Part shown: positions 43,588-52,689 of the stretch, piece by piece
Position numbering within the stretch: position 1 is the stretch's first letter
Layout of the letters: every line of letters starts with the position of its first letter
Source of the DNA: Bacteroidota bacterium
Lineage (GTDB): Bacteria > Bacteroidota > Bacteroidia > Bacteroidales > Prolixibacteraceae
Assembly (NCBI GenBank): GCA_029265715.1
Contig: JAJUGZ010000002.1
Location: 1-64,000, forward strand
Reading direction: 5' to 3'
Length of the DNA: 64,000 nucleotides
Translations under genes and position numbers: made by a program
The notes under the pieces: model-generated
Database searches by the model: none
What the model saw: the letters and a program-made list of their open reading frames with translations, nothing else
What the model was told of the DNA's origin: nothing

Positions 43588-44487
43588 TTAACGCGGTGTT
43601 TTTCTTAAGGTGTAAATTTTTGAACTCCAGGGCGAGTAGTTTCTTGACACTTTCTGGATAGTCAAAACGGTGTTTTCCGTATCATGCAGTTCGCTTTGGT
43701 ACATATAAAGGGCCATGGCAATGGCTGCATTCACTTCGCCTGAGATTTCTTCTTTACGTGCCGGAACTTTTTCTGCGCCTCCTTTGGCTTCAACTGCTAC
43801 AGGTTTTGTCGCCTTTTTCGTGAAATATTTCCCGGTGCTGCGGAAGATTAGGTATAGGATTGCCAAGGCTGAGAATACAACGCTCATGGCAATTAGGGTC
43901 ATTCCAAAACCAAGCGGGTCAAGGGCAACAAATTGTTCCCCGGCCGACGCTTTGCGGCTATGGTCGTTGTTGGCTCCCGGAGTTGAATGGTCTAAATAAC
44001 CCCAGTTCTGGCTGTTGTCGGCCAGACGCCCGTAAGTTGTGTCAACTTTTTGTTCTGTCGGGATTTCCAACTTATCGATCATGGTCCGGCCGTTGGCATC
44101 AAATAAGGCAATAGTTTTTCCACCTTCCAGCTTAAAGTTCAGGTGAAAAATTCCGCGTGTAGGCATATCGTCGGCCCAGAAAACCATGTAACAGCGCGGT
44201 GGAATTACGGTAGCCGGGTCGCCTGTCGGAATCCAGTATTTGGTCGGATTGTTCAGGTCGTCGGTCAGATAACAGCCACCGATGTTTACCGAGTTGTATG
44301 CCGAGTTGAAAATTTCGATCCACGAATTATGCTGACCAAAGTCATCTACATAATTCGAATCGTTTAGTACCAGAACTTCATTAAACCGCAGGTCGGTTGC
44401 GTTTTGTGCTTTTGCCTGATTGCCAGCTAAAACGACCGCAAGAAGAATGAATATTCCGGAGAATATAGATAGATTTCTTTTTTGCAT
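43588..44487 (-). CDS. OadG-type gamma subunit fused to a lamin-tail domain
   Basis: The 299-residue protein has a signal-like start (about 1-27), a periplasmic lamin-tail domain (about 32-165; LRFNEVLVLNDSNYVDDFGQHNSWIEIFN and YLTDDLNNP), a membrane helix around 192-216 (LGFGMTLIAMSVVFSALAILYLIF) and a cytoplasmic tail. Classic OadG is a short one-helix protein of about 80 residues, so the lamin-tail domain is an added outward-facing part. It sits between alpha and biotin carrier genes, so it probably assembles the complex. Confidence 0.85.
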   Translation of the reverse strand: MQKRNLSIFSGIFILLAVVLAGNQAKAQNATDLRFNEVLVLNDSNYVDDFGQHNSWIEIFNSAYNSVNIGGCYLTDDLNNPTKYWIPTGDPATVIPPRCYMVFWADDMPTRGIFHLNFKLEGGKTIALFDANGRTMIDKLEIPTEQKVDTTYGRLADNSQNWGYLDHSTPGANNDHSRKASAGEQFVALDPLGFGMTLIAMSVVFSALAILYLIFRSTGKYFTKKATKPVAVEAKGGAEKVPARKEEISGEVNAAIAMALYMYQSELHDTENTVLTIQKVSRNYSPWSSKIYTLRKTPR

Positions 44488-44496
44488 GGTCGTTAA

Positions 44497-46056
44497 TTAT
44501 AATGGAATATTGGTGTGTTTCTTTGCAGGCATCACATCTTTTTTGGTTGCCAGGGCCTGAAGGGCGCGGATAATCCGGAAACGCGTGTTACGGGGCTCAA
44601 TAACATCGTCGATGTAACCGTATTGAGCGGCATTGTATGGGTTTGCGAATTTATCTTTGTATTCTTCTTCGGCCTGGTTGATGAATGCAGCACGTTCTTC
44701 TTCGCTTTCGATGGCAGCGATTTTTTTGCTTTGCAGCACTTCGATAGCGCCTTTCGGGCCCATAACGGCAATTTCGCCGGTTGGCCACGAGTAGTTGATG
44801 TCGCCGCGCAGGTGCTTCGAGCTCATTACGCAGTAAGCGCCTCCGTACGACTTGCGCAGGATAACGGTGATTTTCGGAACAGTTGCTTCGCCGTATGCAA
44901 ACAACAATTTAGCTCCGTGTGTGATGATGCCGCCGTATTCCTGGGCTGTTCCGGGAAGGAAGCCTGGTACGTCGACCAACGTCACGATCGGAATGTTGAA
45001 CGCGTCGCAGAAACGGACAAAGCGGGCTGCTTTACGCGAGGCATTGATGTCCAAAACTCCGGCGAGATAATTGGGCTGGTTGGCAACAATACCGGTTGAA
45101 ACGCCATTGAAACGGGCAAAACCAACTACAATGTTCTGTGCGTAGTTGCGGTGAACTTCGAGAAATTCGTTATAGTCGACAATCGAGTGGATAACGTCTT
45201 TTACGTCGTATGGTTTGTTTGGATTGTCTGGAATAACCTCGTTCAAGAAATCATCCAGGCGGTCGATCGGGTCGTCGCATGGGGCCAGCGGAGCGTCTTC
45301 CAGGTTGTTTTGTGGCAGGTAGCTCAGTAGTTTGCGGATCAACAGGATACCTTCTTTCTCGTCTTCGGCGATGAAATGAGAAACGCCTGATTTTGACCCG
45401 TGCACGGTAGCGCCGCCTAACTGTTCGTCGGTAACAACTTCGCCGGTTACCGTTTTAACAACTTTAGGCCCGGTAACGAACATGTAGGACTGTTCTTTGG
45501 TCATCATGATGAAGTCGGTCAGAGCCGGAGAATATACAGCGCCGCCGGCACAAGGGCCGAAAATCGCCGAAATCTGGGGAACAACTCCCGAGGCCATGAT
45601 GTTGCGTTCAAAAATTTCGGCATAACCGGCCAGGGCAGTTACGCCTTCCTGGATACGGGCACCACCCGAGTCGTTGATCCCGATTACCGGGGCGCCAACT
45701 TTCATGGCCATGTCCATTACCTTGCAGATTTTCTGTGCAAAGGTTTCAGACAGCGAACCTCCGAAAACAGTGAAATCCTGGGCAAAAACATAAACGACAC
45801 GACCATCGATTGTTCCCTGACCGGTTACAACGCCATCGCCTAAAAATTTGGTTTTTTCGATACCGAAATTGTTACAGCGATGCTGGACGAACATATCGTA
45901 TTCTTCGAAACTGCCTTCATCCAGCAACATTTCGATACGTTCGCGGGCAGTCATTTTACCTTTGCTGTGTTGAGCTTCAATTCGTTTTTCTCCTCCGCCT
46001 AATTTAGCTTCAGCCCTTAGGTCGATGAGTTTCTTTATTTTGTCTTGATTATTCAT
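44497..46056 (-). CDS. mmdA: Methylmalonyl-CoA decarboxylase alpha / acyl-CoA carboxyltransferase
   Basis: This 519-residue protein has the two carboxyltransferase domains of the family: [39 protein letters not shown] (N-half) and [51 protein letters not shown] (C-half). It removes CO2 from an acyl-CoA onto carrier biotin. Relatives act on methylmalonyl-CoA or propionyl-CoA, and the epimerase and Na+-pump genes in the same operon favour methylmalonyl-CoA decarboxylation. Confidence 0.95.
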   Translation of the reverse strand: MNNQDKIKKLIDLRAEAKLGGGEKRIEAQHSKGKMTARERIEMLLDEGSFEEYDMFVQHRCNNFGIEKTKFLGDGVVTGQGTIDGRVVYVFAQDFTVFGGSLSETFAQKICKVMDMAMKVGAPVIGINDSGGARIQEGVTALAGYAEIFERNIMASGVVPQISAIFGPCAGGAVYSPALTDFIMMTKEQSYMFVTGPKVVKTVTGEVVTDEQLGGATVHGSKSGVSHFIAEDEKEGILLIRKLLSYLPQNNLEDAPLAPCDDPIDRLDDFLNEVIPDNPNKPYDVKDVIHSIVDYNEFLEVHRNYAQNIVVGFARFNGVSTGIVANQPNYLAGVLDINASRKAARFVRFCDAFNIPIVTLVDVPGFLPGTAQEYGGIITHGAKLLFAYGEATVPKITVILRKSYGGAYCVMSSKHLRGDINYSWPTGEIAVMGPKGAIEVLQSKKIAAIESEEERAAFINQAEEEYKDKFANPYNAAQYGYIDDVIEPRNTRFRIIRALQALATKKDVMPAKKHTNIPL

Positions 46057-46086
46057 TGTGGTTGTAAAATATAGGATAAATCAATG

Positions 46087-46488
46087 TTATTCAGAGCAAA
46101 GTTCGGTTAATACTCCCATGGTCGATTTGGGGTGCAGAAAGCCGATGTTCAGGCCTTCAGCGCCTTTGCGCCCGGTTTTGTCGATCAGTTGAACGCCGGT
46201 AGCTTCAACGTCTTTCAGCGCTTGGTTCACGTTTTCAACGGCAAAAGCGATGTGGTGTACGCCAGGTCCTTTTTTCTCGATGAATTTGCCGATAGGACCT
46301 TCCGGATCGGTTGACTCTAATAGTTCAATTTTGGTTTGCCCTATTTTGAAGAAAGCTGTTTTTACTTTTTGGTCGGCTACTTCTTCAACGGCATAGCATT
46401 TCAAACCTAATGTTTTTTCGTAGTATGGAATCGCTTCGTCCAGACTTTTTACGGCAATGCCAATGTGTTCAATATGTGAAATTTCCAT
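46087..46488 (-). CDS. mce: Methylmalonyl-CoA epimerase
   Basis: The 133-residue glyoxalase-fold protein shows IEHIGIAVKSLDEAIPYYE at the start, KIELLESTDPEGPIGKFIEKKGPGVHHIAFAV in the middle and GVLTELCSE at the end. The metal His and Glu residues sit in these motifs. It interconverts (R)- and (S)-methylmalonyl-CoA. It is the first gene of the decarboxylase operon, with a -7 box about 64 bases ahead. Confidence 0.95.
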   Translation of the reverse strand: MEISHIEHIGIAVKSLDEAIPYYEKTLGLKCYAVEEVADQKVKTAFFKIGQTKIELLESTDPEGPIGKFIEKKGPGVHHIAFAVENVNQALKDVEATGVQLIDKTGRKGAEGLNIGFLHPKSTMGVLTELCSE

Positions 46489-46551
46489 TGTGTTGAATAA
46501 TTAGAAGTTTTGTGAAAATAATGTTGAATTGATGTATTTTTTTTGGAGCTG

Positions 46552-46559
46552 CAAAAGTA
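46552..46559 (-). promoter_or_regulatory. -7 box of the epimerase/decarboxylase operon
   Basis: On the minus strand TACTTTTG matches TAnnTTTG and stands 64 bases before the epimerase ATG. No clear -33 TTG is seen at the usual distance. Nothing else is seen in 46560-46734. Confidence 0.5.
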
Positions 46560-46734
46560 CAGAACATTGTGTACTTTTAAACGAAATACTTAAATATTCG
46601 AAAAAATACGCACGCTGTTCTTTAGCAGGTTCACTTTTTACGTGGTTCTCTTGTGGTTTTTCTGATTGATGTAATTCAGAAATTAAATTTTTTTGAGTTG
46701 CCTGATTGTGTGTGTTCAGAAAAAATACAGAAAG

Positions 46735-46764
46735 AAAAAAGGCAGCCATTTTGCCTGCCTTTTT
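46735..46764 (-). terminator. Terminator after the CoA-transferase gene
   Basis: On the minus strand AAAAAGGCAG pairs with CTGCCTTTTTT (plus positions 46764-46755 and 46745-46735), with a T tail. It lies 11 bases past the stop codon at 46775. Confidence 0.8.
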
Positions 46765-46774
46765 CTTATTGTGT

Positions 46775-48079
46775 TTATTTTTTTACAAAACGATAATGAG
46801 GGCCAAAACGTTCAAAAGCTGCACGATCAAGGGCTTCACGATGATCGGGGTGTGCAATTGAAATCAGCAATCTGGCGCGTTCCTGCAATGTTTTACCGTA
46901 GAGGTTTACTGCGCCATACTCTGTAACAACCCAGTGCATGTTTGAACGGGTACTGACAACACCTGAACCTTCGAGCAAGGTCGGACAGATTTTAGATACG
47001 CCTTTATTGGTTACCGAAGGAATTGCGATGATGGGTTTTCCGCCAACCGAGTGTCCGGCACCACGGATAAAGTCGATCTGGCCGCCGACGCCCGAATAGT
47101 GTTTGGTGCCAATTGAGTCGGCACATACCTGGCCTGTCAGGTCGATCGATAAAGCCGAGTTGATTGCTGTAACCCGGTCGTTCTGACGGATCATGTGCAC
47201 GTTGTTGGTGTGGCCAACATCCATCATGGCAACCATCGGGTTGTCATCAACAAAGTCGTACAGCGCTTTGGTCCCCATCAGGAACGAAGCAACCATTTTC
47301 CCTTTGTCGAGTGTTTTGTATTTACCGGTAACAACTCCTTTTTCAACCAGCGGAAGAATACCATCCGAGAACATTTCGGTATGTACGCCCAAATCTTTGT
47401 GGTTACCCAGCTGGGCCAGAACAGCGTTTGGAATACCGCCGATACCCATTTGCAGGCAGGCGCGGTCTTCAACCAGGGCGGCTACGTTCTTTCCAATGGC
47501 GATCTCGGTTTCTGTCAGCGGTGCTAAATCGTGGGCATACAACGGAATGTTGTCTTCAACAAAAATGTCGATGTCGTTAATGCTGATCATGGCATCGCCC
47601 CAGCAGCGTGGTACGTTCGGGTTGACGGCAGCAATAACGATGTCGGCAGTCTGAACTGCGGCTAATGTTGCGTCAACCGAGGTTCCCAACGATACATAGC
47701 CGTGTTTGTCGGGTACCGAGCACATGATCATGGCAACATTCACTTTCAGGTAACCTTCGCGGATCAGCTTCTGCGTTTCGCTCAGGAATACCGGAATGTA
47801 ATCAGCGTATCCGGCCTGTGTTTGTTTGCGCATGTTTCCGGCAACAAAGAATTGTTCGCTCTGAAAAATTCCTTCAAACTCCGGATTGGCGTATTCAACC
47901 GGGCCTTCAATGTGGATGTGCTGAATTTTAACATCGTACAGTTCTCCGTTGCGGCCACGTTCAACCATCGGTTTAATCAACGTGTGAGGAGTTACTGCAA
48001 CACTGCTTAAATGGACGCGGTCTCCGGATTTGATTACTTTTACTGCTTCTTCCGGAGAAACGTATTTAATTTGTTTCAT
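46775..48079 (-). CDS. Acetyl-CoA hydrolase / succinyl-CoA:acyl CoA-transferase
   Basis: This protein of about 434 residues belongs to the acetyl-CoA hydrolase/CoA-transferase family. The active-site Glu is in LGVHTEMFSDG, with GIGGIPNAVLAQL, GVGGQIDFIRGAGHSVGGKPIIA and VVTEYGAVNLYGKTLQERARLLISIAHP. Relatives swap CoA between succinate, propionate, acetate or butyrate. Next to the methylmalonyl-CoA decarboxylase operon, a propionyl-CoA:succinate transfer step is the likely job. The open frame reaches 48127, but that would overlap the -7 box at 48125, so I use the ATG at 48079. Confidence 0.92.
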   Translation of the reverse strand: MKQIKYVSPEEAVKVIKSGDRVHLSSVAVTPHTLIKPMVERGRNGELYDVKIQHIHIEGPVEYANPEFEGIFQSEQFFVAGNMRKQTQAGYADYIPVFLSETQKLIREGYLKVNVAMIMCSVPDKHGYVSLGTSVDATLAAVQTADIVIAAVNPNVPRCWGDAMISINDIDIFVEDNIPLYAHDLAPLTETEIAIGKNVAALVEDRACLQMGIGGIPNAVLAQLGNHKDLGVHTEMFSDGILPLVEKGVVTGKYKTLDKGKMVASFLMGTKALYDFVDDNPMVAMMDVGHTNNVHMIRQNDRVTAINSALSIDLTGQVCADSIGTKHYSGVGGQIDFIRGAGHSVGGKPIIAIPSVTNKGVSKICPTLLEGSGVVSTRSNMHWVVTEYGAVNLYGKTLQERARLLISIAHPDHREALDRAAFERFGPHYRFVKK

Positions 48080-48124
48080 ATATGTGATTTTGAATAGATT
48101 GCCGTCTTTCTTTGAAATCGCCGG

Positions 48125-48132
48125 CAAATATA
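48125..48132 (-). promoter_or_regulatory. -7 box of the CoA-transferase gene
   Basis: On the minus strand TATATTTG matches TAnnTTTG, 45 bases before the ATG at 48079. The rest of 48133-48457 shows nothing recognisable. Confidence 0.5.
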
Positions 48133-48457
48133 AATATTAATTTTTCACGGCTGGAAACGGCAAGTTATTTAAAAAGGGTCTAAGAAAATTGTCATTGATT
48201 TGTAAAGTTAATGTTAATTCGACGCTTTTGCTGCAAATGAATTGAAACATTATGTTCGTCAGAGTGTACCTTTAATGTGCAAAAAAATAGAGTTTTGTCA
48301 TTAATCCCTATTTGTGTTTTTCTCTGATACAGATCGTATTTATTACAATTTGATTTCAACATAGGCAGTTGACTTTTTTATTTCGGCAAAGTATCCCCAA
48401 TGTTAAGACAACGTTTATTGCCGGTTGTCAGAAGTGTGTGCCCACGAAATAAAATAA

Positions 48458-48487
48458 CCGATTCATCGGAAGGAATTTTTATCTTTG
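48458..48487 (+). promoter_or_regulatory. purL promoter region
   Basis: TATCTTTG (48480-48487) fits the -7 consensus. Just ahead, CCGAT-TC-ATCGG (48458-48469) is a perfect palindrome in the core promoter and could be an operator. The purL ATG is at 48543. Confidence 0.5.
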
Positions 48488-48542
48488 TGGCGTCGTACGA
48501 CAATCCCTGAAAGTGGCAAAACTTTAAATTAAATATTCCAAC

Positions 48543-51500
48543 ATGATTCTATTCTTTAAGACTCCGGAAAACAGTGTGATTGCTGTTCAATCGGCTATTT
48601 CTCCGGATCAGGAAACAATTGGGAAACTGACCTGGTTGTTTGGCAATGCCGAAAAGCTGGACGCTGACGTCCTGACCGGCTGGTTTATTGGTCCACGAAA
48701 GGAAATGTTGACCCCCTGGAGTACCAATGCGGTTGAAATTACCCAAAACATGGGCATCAGCGGAATTCTGAGGATTGAAGAATACGTGGAAGTTCCTGAC
48801 CAGAAAGCAGGTTTCGACCCGATGTTGAAATCGTTGTATAAAAATCTGGACCAGCATATTTTTACCATCGATAAGTTGCCCGATCCGATTATTTCGATCG
48901 ACGATATTGCTGCTTACAACGAAAAAGAAGGTCTGGCCCTGAGCGAGGACGAAATTGCCTATCTGAATTCCGTTTCAGAAAAACTGGGCCGAAAACTGAC
49001 CGACAGCGAAGTGTTTGGCTTTTCGCAGGTGAACTCGGAACACTGTCGACATAAAATTTTTAACGGGACTTTTGTGATTGACGGGGTAGAGCAGGAGATG
49101 TCGCTCTTCCAGCTGATCAAAAAAACTTCGAAAGAAAATCCCAACAAGATCGTTTCGGCTTATAAGGATAACTGCTCGTTTGTGCAGGGGCCCGTGGTTG
49201 AACAGTTCGCCCCCAAAACGCAGGACAAACCTGATTTCTTCGAAATAAAAGATATTGAAACCGTGCTTTCGCTGAAAGCCGAAACGCATAACTTCCCGAC
49301 TACGGTCGAACCGTTCAACGGCGCCGCGACCGGAACCGGGGGTGAAATCCGCGACCGCATCGCCGGAGGGAAAGGGAGTATCCCGGTGGCCGGGACGGCT
49401 GTCTACATGACTTCATATCCGCGTCTGGAAGGCGCCCGTCCGTGGGAACAGGGCACCGAAGAACGCGACTGGTTGTACCAAACTCCGGAAGAAATCCTGA
49501 TCAAGGCCTCGAACGGGGCCAGCGATTTTGGGAACAAATTCGGGCAGCCCGTAATCTGCGGTTCGGTTTTGACGTTCGAGCATTTCGAGAATTTTAAAAA
49601 ATACGGATACGATAAAGTGATCATGCTGGCCGGGGGGATCGGTTTCGGCGCTAAAAAGGATAGTCTGAAAGCTACCCCGGAAAAAGGCGACAAAGTGGTG
49701 TTGCTTGGCGGCGATAATTACCGCATCGGGATGGGCGGCGGCGCAGTTTCGTCGGTAGCAACCGGCGAGTACGAAAACCACATCGAACTAAATGCTGTTC
49801 AGCGCGCCAATCCGGAGATGCAGAAACGGGCTTACAACGCCATCCGTGCGCTGGCCGAGATGGACGAAAACCCGATTATTTCGATTCACGACCATGGAGC
49901 AGGCGGCCATCTGAACTGTTTGTCGGAACTGGTCGAAGCCACAGGCGGAAAAATTGACACGTCGAAATTGCCGGTTGGCGACCCGACTTTGTCGCAAAAA
50001 GAAATTATCGGCAACGAGTCGCAGGAACGCATGGGCCTTGTGATGAAAGAAAAAGATGTGGCCCTGCTGAAACGCATTGCCGACCGCGAACGTGCCCCGA
50101 TGTATGTGATTGGTGAAGCTACCGGCGATATGCAGTTTACCTTCGAAAATTCGCAGACTGGCGAAAAGCCAATCGACTGGCAGTTGGAATACATGTTTGG
50201 TAACCCGCCGAAAACGGTTTTGACCGACACAACAATAAAAGAGCAGTTTGCCGAACCGGAATACGATCAGGCAAAACTGGAAGAATACCTGGAAAACGTG
50301 CTGCAATTGGAATCTGTTGCTTGTAAAGACTGGCTGACCAACAAGGTTGACCGTTCGGTCACGGGGCGCATTGCCAAACAGCAGGGAGCCGGCAAATTAC
50401 ACCTTCCACTGAACAACGTTGGTGTGATTACGCTCGACTATCAGGGCAAAAGCGGGTTTGCAACAACAATCGGCCATGCCCCGGTTGCCGGGTTGATTGA
50501 TGCTGAAAGCGGCTCGGTCCTGTCGATTGCCGAAGCGCTGACCAACATCGTGTTTGCACCAATGCCCGATAAGATCCGGAGCGTTTCGCTGAGCGCCAAC
50601 TGGATGTGGCCAGCCAAAAATGCAGGGGAAAATGCCCGTATTTACAAGGCCGTGAAAGCAGCCAGCGATTTTGCCTGTGCGCTGGGAATTAACATCCCGA
50701 CCGGGAAAGACTCGATGTCGATGACCCAGAAATATAAAGATGACGTGGTTTACTCGCCCGGGACGGTGATTATTTCGGCTTCCGGAGAAGTAACCGATGT
50801 GCGAAAAGTGGTGGAGCCGGTGTTGGTTAACGACCCCTCGAAAGCGCTGTACCTAGTTGATTTATCGAGGATGGGCCGCAAACTGGGCGGAAGTGCTTTC
50901 TCACAAATTATCAACAAGCTGGGAAATGAAGCTCCGTCGGTTGCCGATGCGGCTTATTTCGTGCGGGCGTTCAATGCCCTTCAGGATGAAATTGAAGCCA
51001 ACAACATTCTGGCTGGTCACGATATTTCGTCCGGAGGTTTGATTACAACGTTGCTTGAAATGTGTTTCTCTGATAACGAATCGGGCTTGCAGCTTGACCT
51101 GAGTTCGTTGGCTGAAGCCGACAGCGTGAAAGTATTGTTTAGCGAAAATCCGGGTGTTGTGGTCCAGGTAGCCGATGCCACAACATTCGAAACCAATATG
51201 AAAAAAGCTGGCGTTGATGTACTCCGGATTGGGCAACCCTCGGGTTCGCGAAAATTCGCCGTGAAAAATCAGGGGCAGGTATTCGATTTTGATATCAATT
51301 CGTTGCGCGAACTGTGGTTCAAAACCTCGTATTTGCTCGACCGCAAACAATCAGGCGAAAAGCTGGCCCTCGAGCGGTATAAGAATTATAAGAAAAACGA
51401 GTTGGTTTACGATTTTAAATCGTTTACCGGAAAGGCTGCCGATTATGGCATCGACCTGAAACGTCGCACGGCAAGTGGCGTAAAAGCAGCGATCATCCGG

Positions 51501-52232
51501 GAGAAAGGGGTGAATGGCGACCGCGAAATGGCTTATGCCATGTATCTGGCCGGTATGGATGTCAAGGATGTTCACATGACCGACCTGATTTCGGGTCGTG
51601 AAACCCTGGAAGAGGTAAACATGATCGTATTTGTCGGCGGTTTCTCCAACTCCGATGTGCTGGGATCGGCCAAAGGCTGGGCCGGCGCGTTTAAATACAA
51701 CGATAAAGCCCGCCTTGCCTTGGAAAACTTTTATAAACGCGAAGATACGCTGAGTTTGGGCGTTTGTAACGGCTGCCAGTTGATGGTTGAGTTGGGACTG
51801 GTTTACCCGGAACACGATGAGAAACCGAAAATGCTGCATAACGATTCGCATAAGTTCGAATCTTGTTTCGTGAATGTGGAGATTTTGCCGAACAATTCCG
51901 TGATGCTGGGTTCGATGGCTGGTATGAAGCTGGGTGTTTGGGTGGCGCACGGCGAAGGAAAGTTTAGTTTACCCAAAGCCGAATCGGCATACAACATTCC
52001 GATGAAATATGCCAACAGATTTTACCCCGGAAACCCGAACGGATCACAATTTGATGCGGCATCGCTTTGTTCGGCCAACGGTCGTCACCTGGTAATGATG
52101 CCTCACTTGGAACGGGCATTCAAACCATACCAATGGGCCTACTATCCGATTGATCGCAAATTGGACGAAGTTGCACCATGGATTGAGGCATTTGTAAATG
52201 CCCGAAAATGGATTCAGGACAAAACCAGATAA
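48543..52232 (+). CDS. purL: Phosphoribosylformylglycinamidine synthase (single-chain)
   Basis: The 1229-residue enzyme has the full-length PurL layout: N-terminal PurS-like part (about 1-130), linker, two AIRS-like synthetase halves (HNFPTTVEPFNGAATGTGGEIRD; GGDNYRIGMGGGAVSS; LDYQGKSGFATTIGHAP; ALGINIPTGKDSMSM) and a C-terminal class I glutaminase. The glutaminase nucleophile is Cys1075 in GVCNGCQLM, with the catalytic His near the end in PHLERAF. It converts FGAR to FGAM with ATP and glutamine in purine synthesis. It is monocistronic, with promoter and terminator. Confidence 0.97.
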   Translation: MILFFKTPENSVIAVQSAISPDQETIGKLTWLFGNAEKLDADVLTGWFIGPRKEMLTPWSTNAVEITQNMGISGILRIEEYVEVPDQKAGFDPMLKSLYKNLDQHIFTIDKLPDPIISIDDIAAYNEKEGLALSEDEIAYLNSVSEKLGRKLTDSEVFGFSQVNSEHCRHKIFNGTFVIDGVEQEMSLFQLIKKTSKENPNKIVSAYKDNCSFVQGPVVEQFAPKTQDKPDFFEIKDIETVLSLKAETHNFPTTVEPFNGAATGTGGEIRDRIAGGKGSIPVAGTAVYMTSYPRLEGARPWEQGTEERDWLYQTPEEILIKASNGASDFGNKFGQPVICGSVLTFEHFENFKKYGYDKVIMLAGGIGFGAKKDSLKATPEKGDKVVLLGGDNYRIGMGGGAVSSVATGEYENHIELNAVQRANPEMQKRAYNAIRALAEMDENPIISIHDHGAGGHLNCLSELVEATGGKIDTSKLPVGDPTLSQKEIIGNESQERMGLVMKEKDVALLKRIADRERAPMYVIGEATGDMQFTFENSQTGEKPIDWQLEYMFGNPPKTVLTDTTIKEQFAEPEYDQAKLEEYLENVLQLESVACKDWLTNKVDRSVTGRIAKQQGAGKLHLPLNNVGVITLDYQGKSGFATTIGHAPVAGLIDAESGSVLSIAEALTNIVFAPMPDKIRSVSLSANWMWPAKNAGENARIYKAVKAASDFACALGINIPTGKDSMSMTQKYKDDVVYSPGTVIISASGEVTDVRKVVEPVLVNDPSKALYLVDLSRMGRKLGGSAFSQIINKLGNEAPSVADAAYFVRAFNALQDEIEANNILAGHDISSGGLITTLLEMCFSDNESGLQLDLSSLAEADSVKVLFSENPGVVVQVADATTFETNMKKAGVDVLRIGQPSGSRKFAVKNQGQVFDFDINSLRELWFKTSYLLDRKQSGEKLALERYKNYKKNELVYDFKSFTGKAADYGIDLKRRTASGVKAAIIREKGVNGDREMAYAMYLAGMDVKDVHMTDLISGRETLEEVNMIVFVGGFSNSDVLGSAKGWAGAFKYNDKARLALENFYKREDTLSLGVCNGCQLMVELGLVYPEHDEKPKMLHNDSHKFESCFVNVEILPNNSVMLGSMAGMKLGVWVAHGEGKFSLPKAESAYNIPMKYANRFYPGNPNGSQFDAASLCSANGRHLVMMPHLERAFKPYQWAYYPIDRKLDEVAPWIEAFVNARKWIQDKTR

Positions 52233-52235
52233 TCA

Positions 52236-52270
52236 GAAAAGCCTCCGGATTTCCGGGGGCTTTTCTTTTT
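52236..52270 (+). terminator. purL terminator
   Basis: GAAAAGCCTCCGG (52236-52248) pairs over 13 bases, with one G-U, with CCGGGGGCTTTTC (52253-52265), followed by TTTTT. It begins four bases after the purL stop. Confidence 0.95.
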
Positions 52271-52340
52271 CGCGGTGCCGATTGACTGATGTGTCTGGAT
52301 ATTATGTGCTTACTATTTAAGTTTTTTTAGTATTTCAGAT

Positions 52341-52372
52341 TGTCGGGAGATTAAATTTTGGAATTATCTTTG
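52341..52372 (+). promoter_or_regulatory. Promoter of the candidate small RNA
   Basis: TTG (52341-52343), a 21-base spacer and TATCTTTG (52365-52372). Transcription should begin near 52379, far ahead of the peptidase gene at 52690, and a terminator intervenes at 52506-52542. Confidence 0.65.
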
Positions 52373-52378
52373 CAGTCT

Positions 52379-52542
52379 CCAATGAGCATCTGGGCCAAAT
52401 CTTCTCCAAACAAATTACCGTAAATCGATTCTTAAATAAAAAGATATACTGAGGTAGTGCTAGTGGCATTTGTGATTGATTGGTTGAGGGGATGCACTAT
52501 CGCAGAAGTCCTGGCCTGTTTGTTACGGGTCGGGACTTTTTT
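52379..52542 (+). ncRNA. Candidate small RNA or attenuated leader
   Basis: A promoter at 52341-52372 and a strong terminator bracket about 165 bases without a good open frame. The terminator is AAGTCCTGGCC (52506-52516) paired with GGTCGGGACTT (52528-52538) plus a T tail. Inside, GCATC (52386-52390) can pair with GATGC (52491-52495), and ACAAAT (52410-52415) with ATTTGT (52468-52473), leaving an unpaired bubble on both sides. That overall shape resembles 6S RNA, but I cannot confirm family membership. It could also be a leader attenuator for the peptidase gene. Confidence 0.5.
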
Positions 52543-52689
52543 ATTCAGGTTTAGCCGTATTTACTTTCTTTCTTTAGCAATTAGCTGATTGCTGGCATAA
52601 AATGTAACCGGATATTATTCTTCAAACTGGCAGACCGAATGATCTGTTTTGTATTTTTGGTTTCTTAACCTTAAAAAGAAAGAAAGTTG

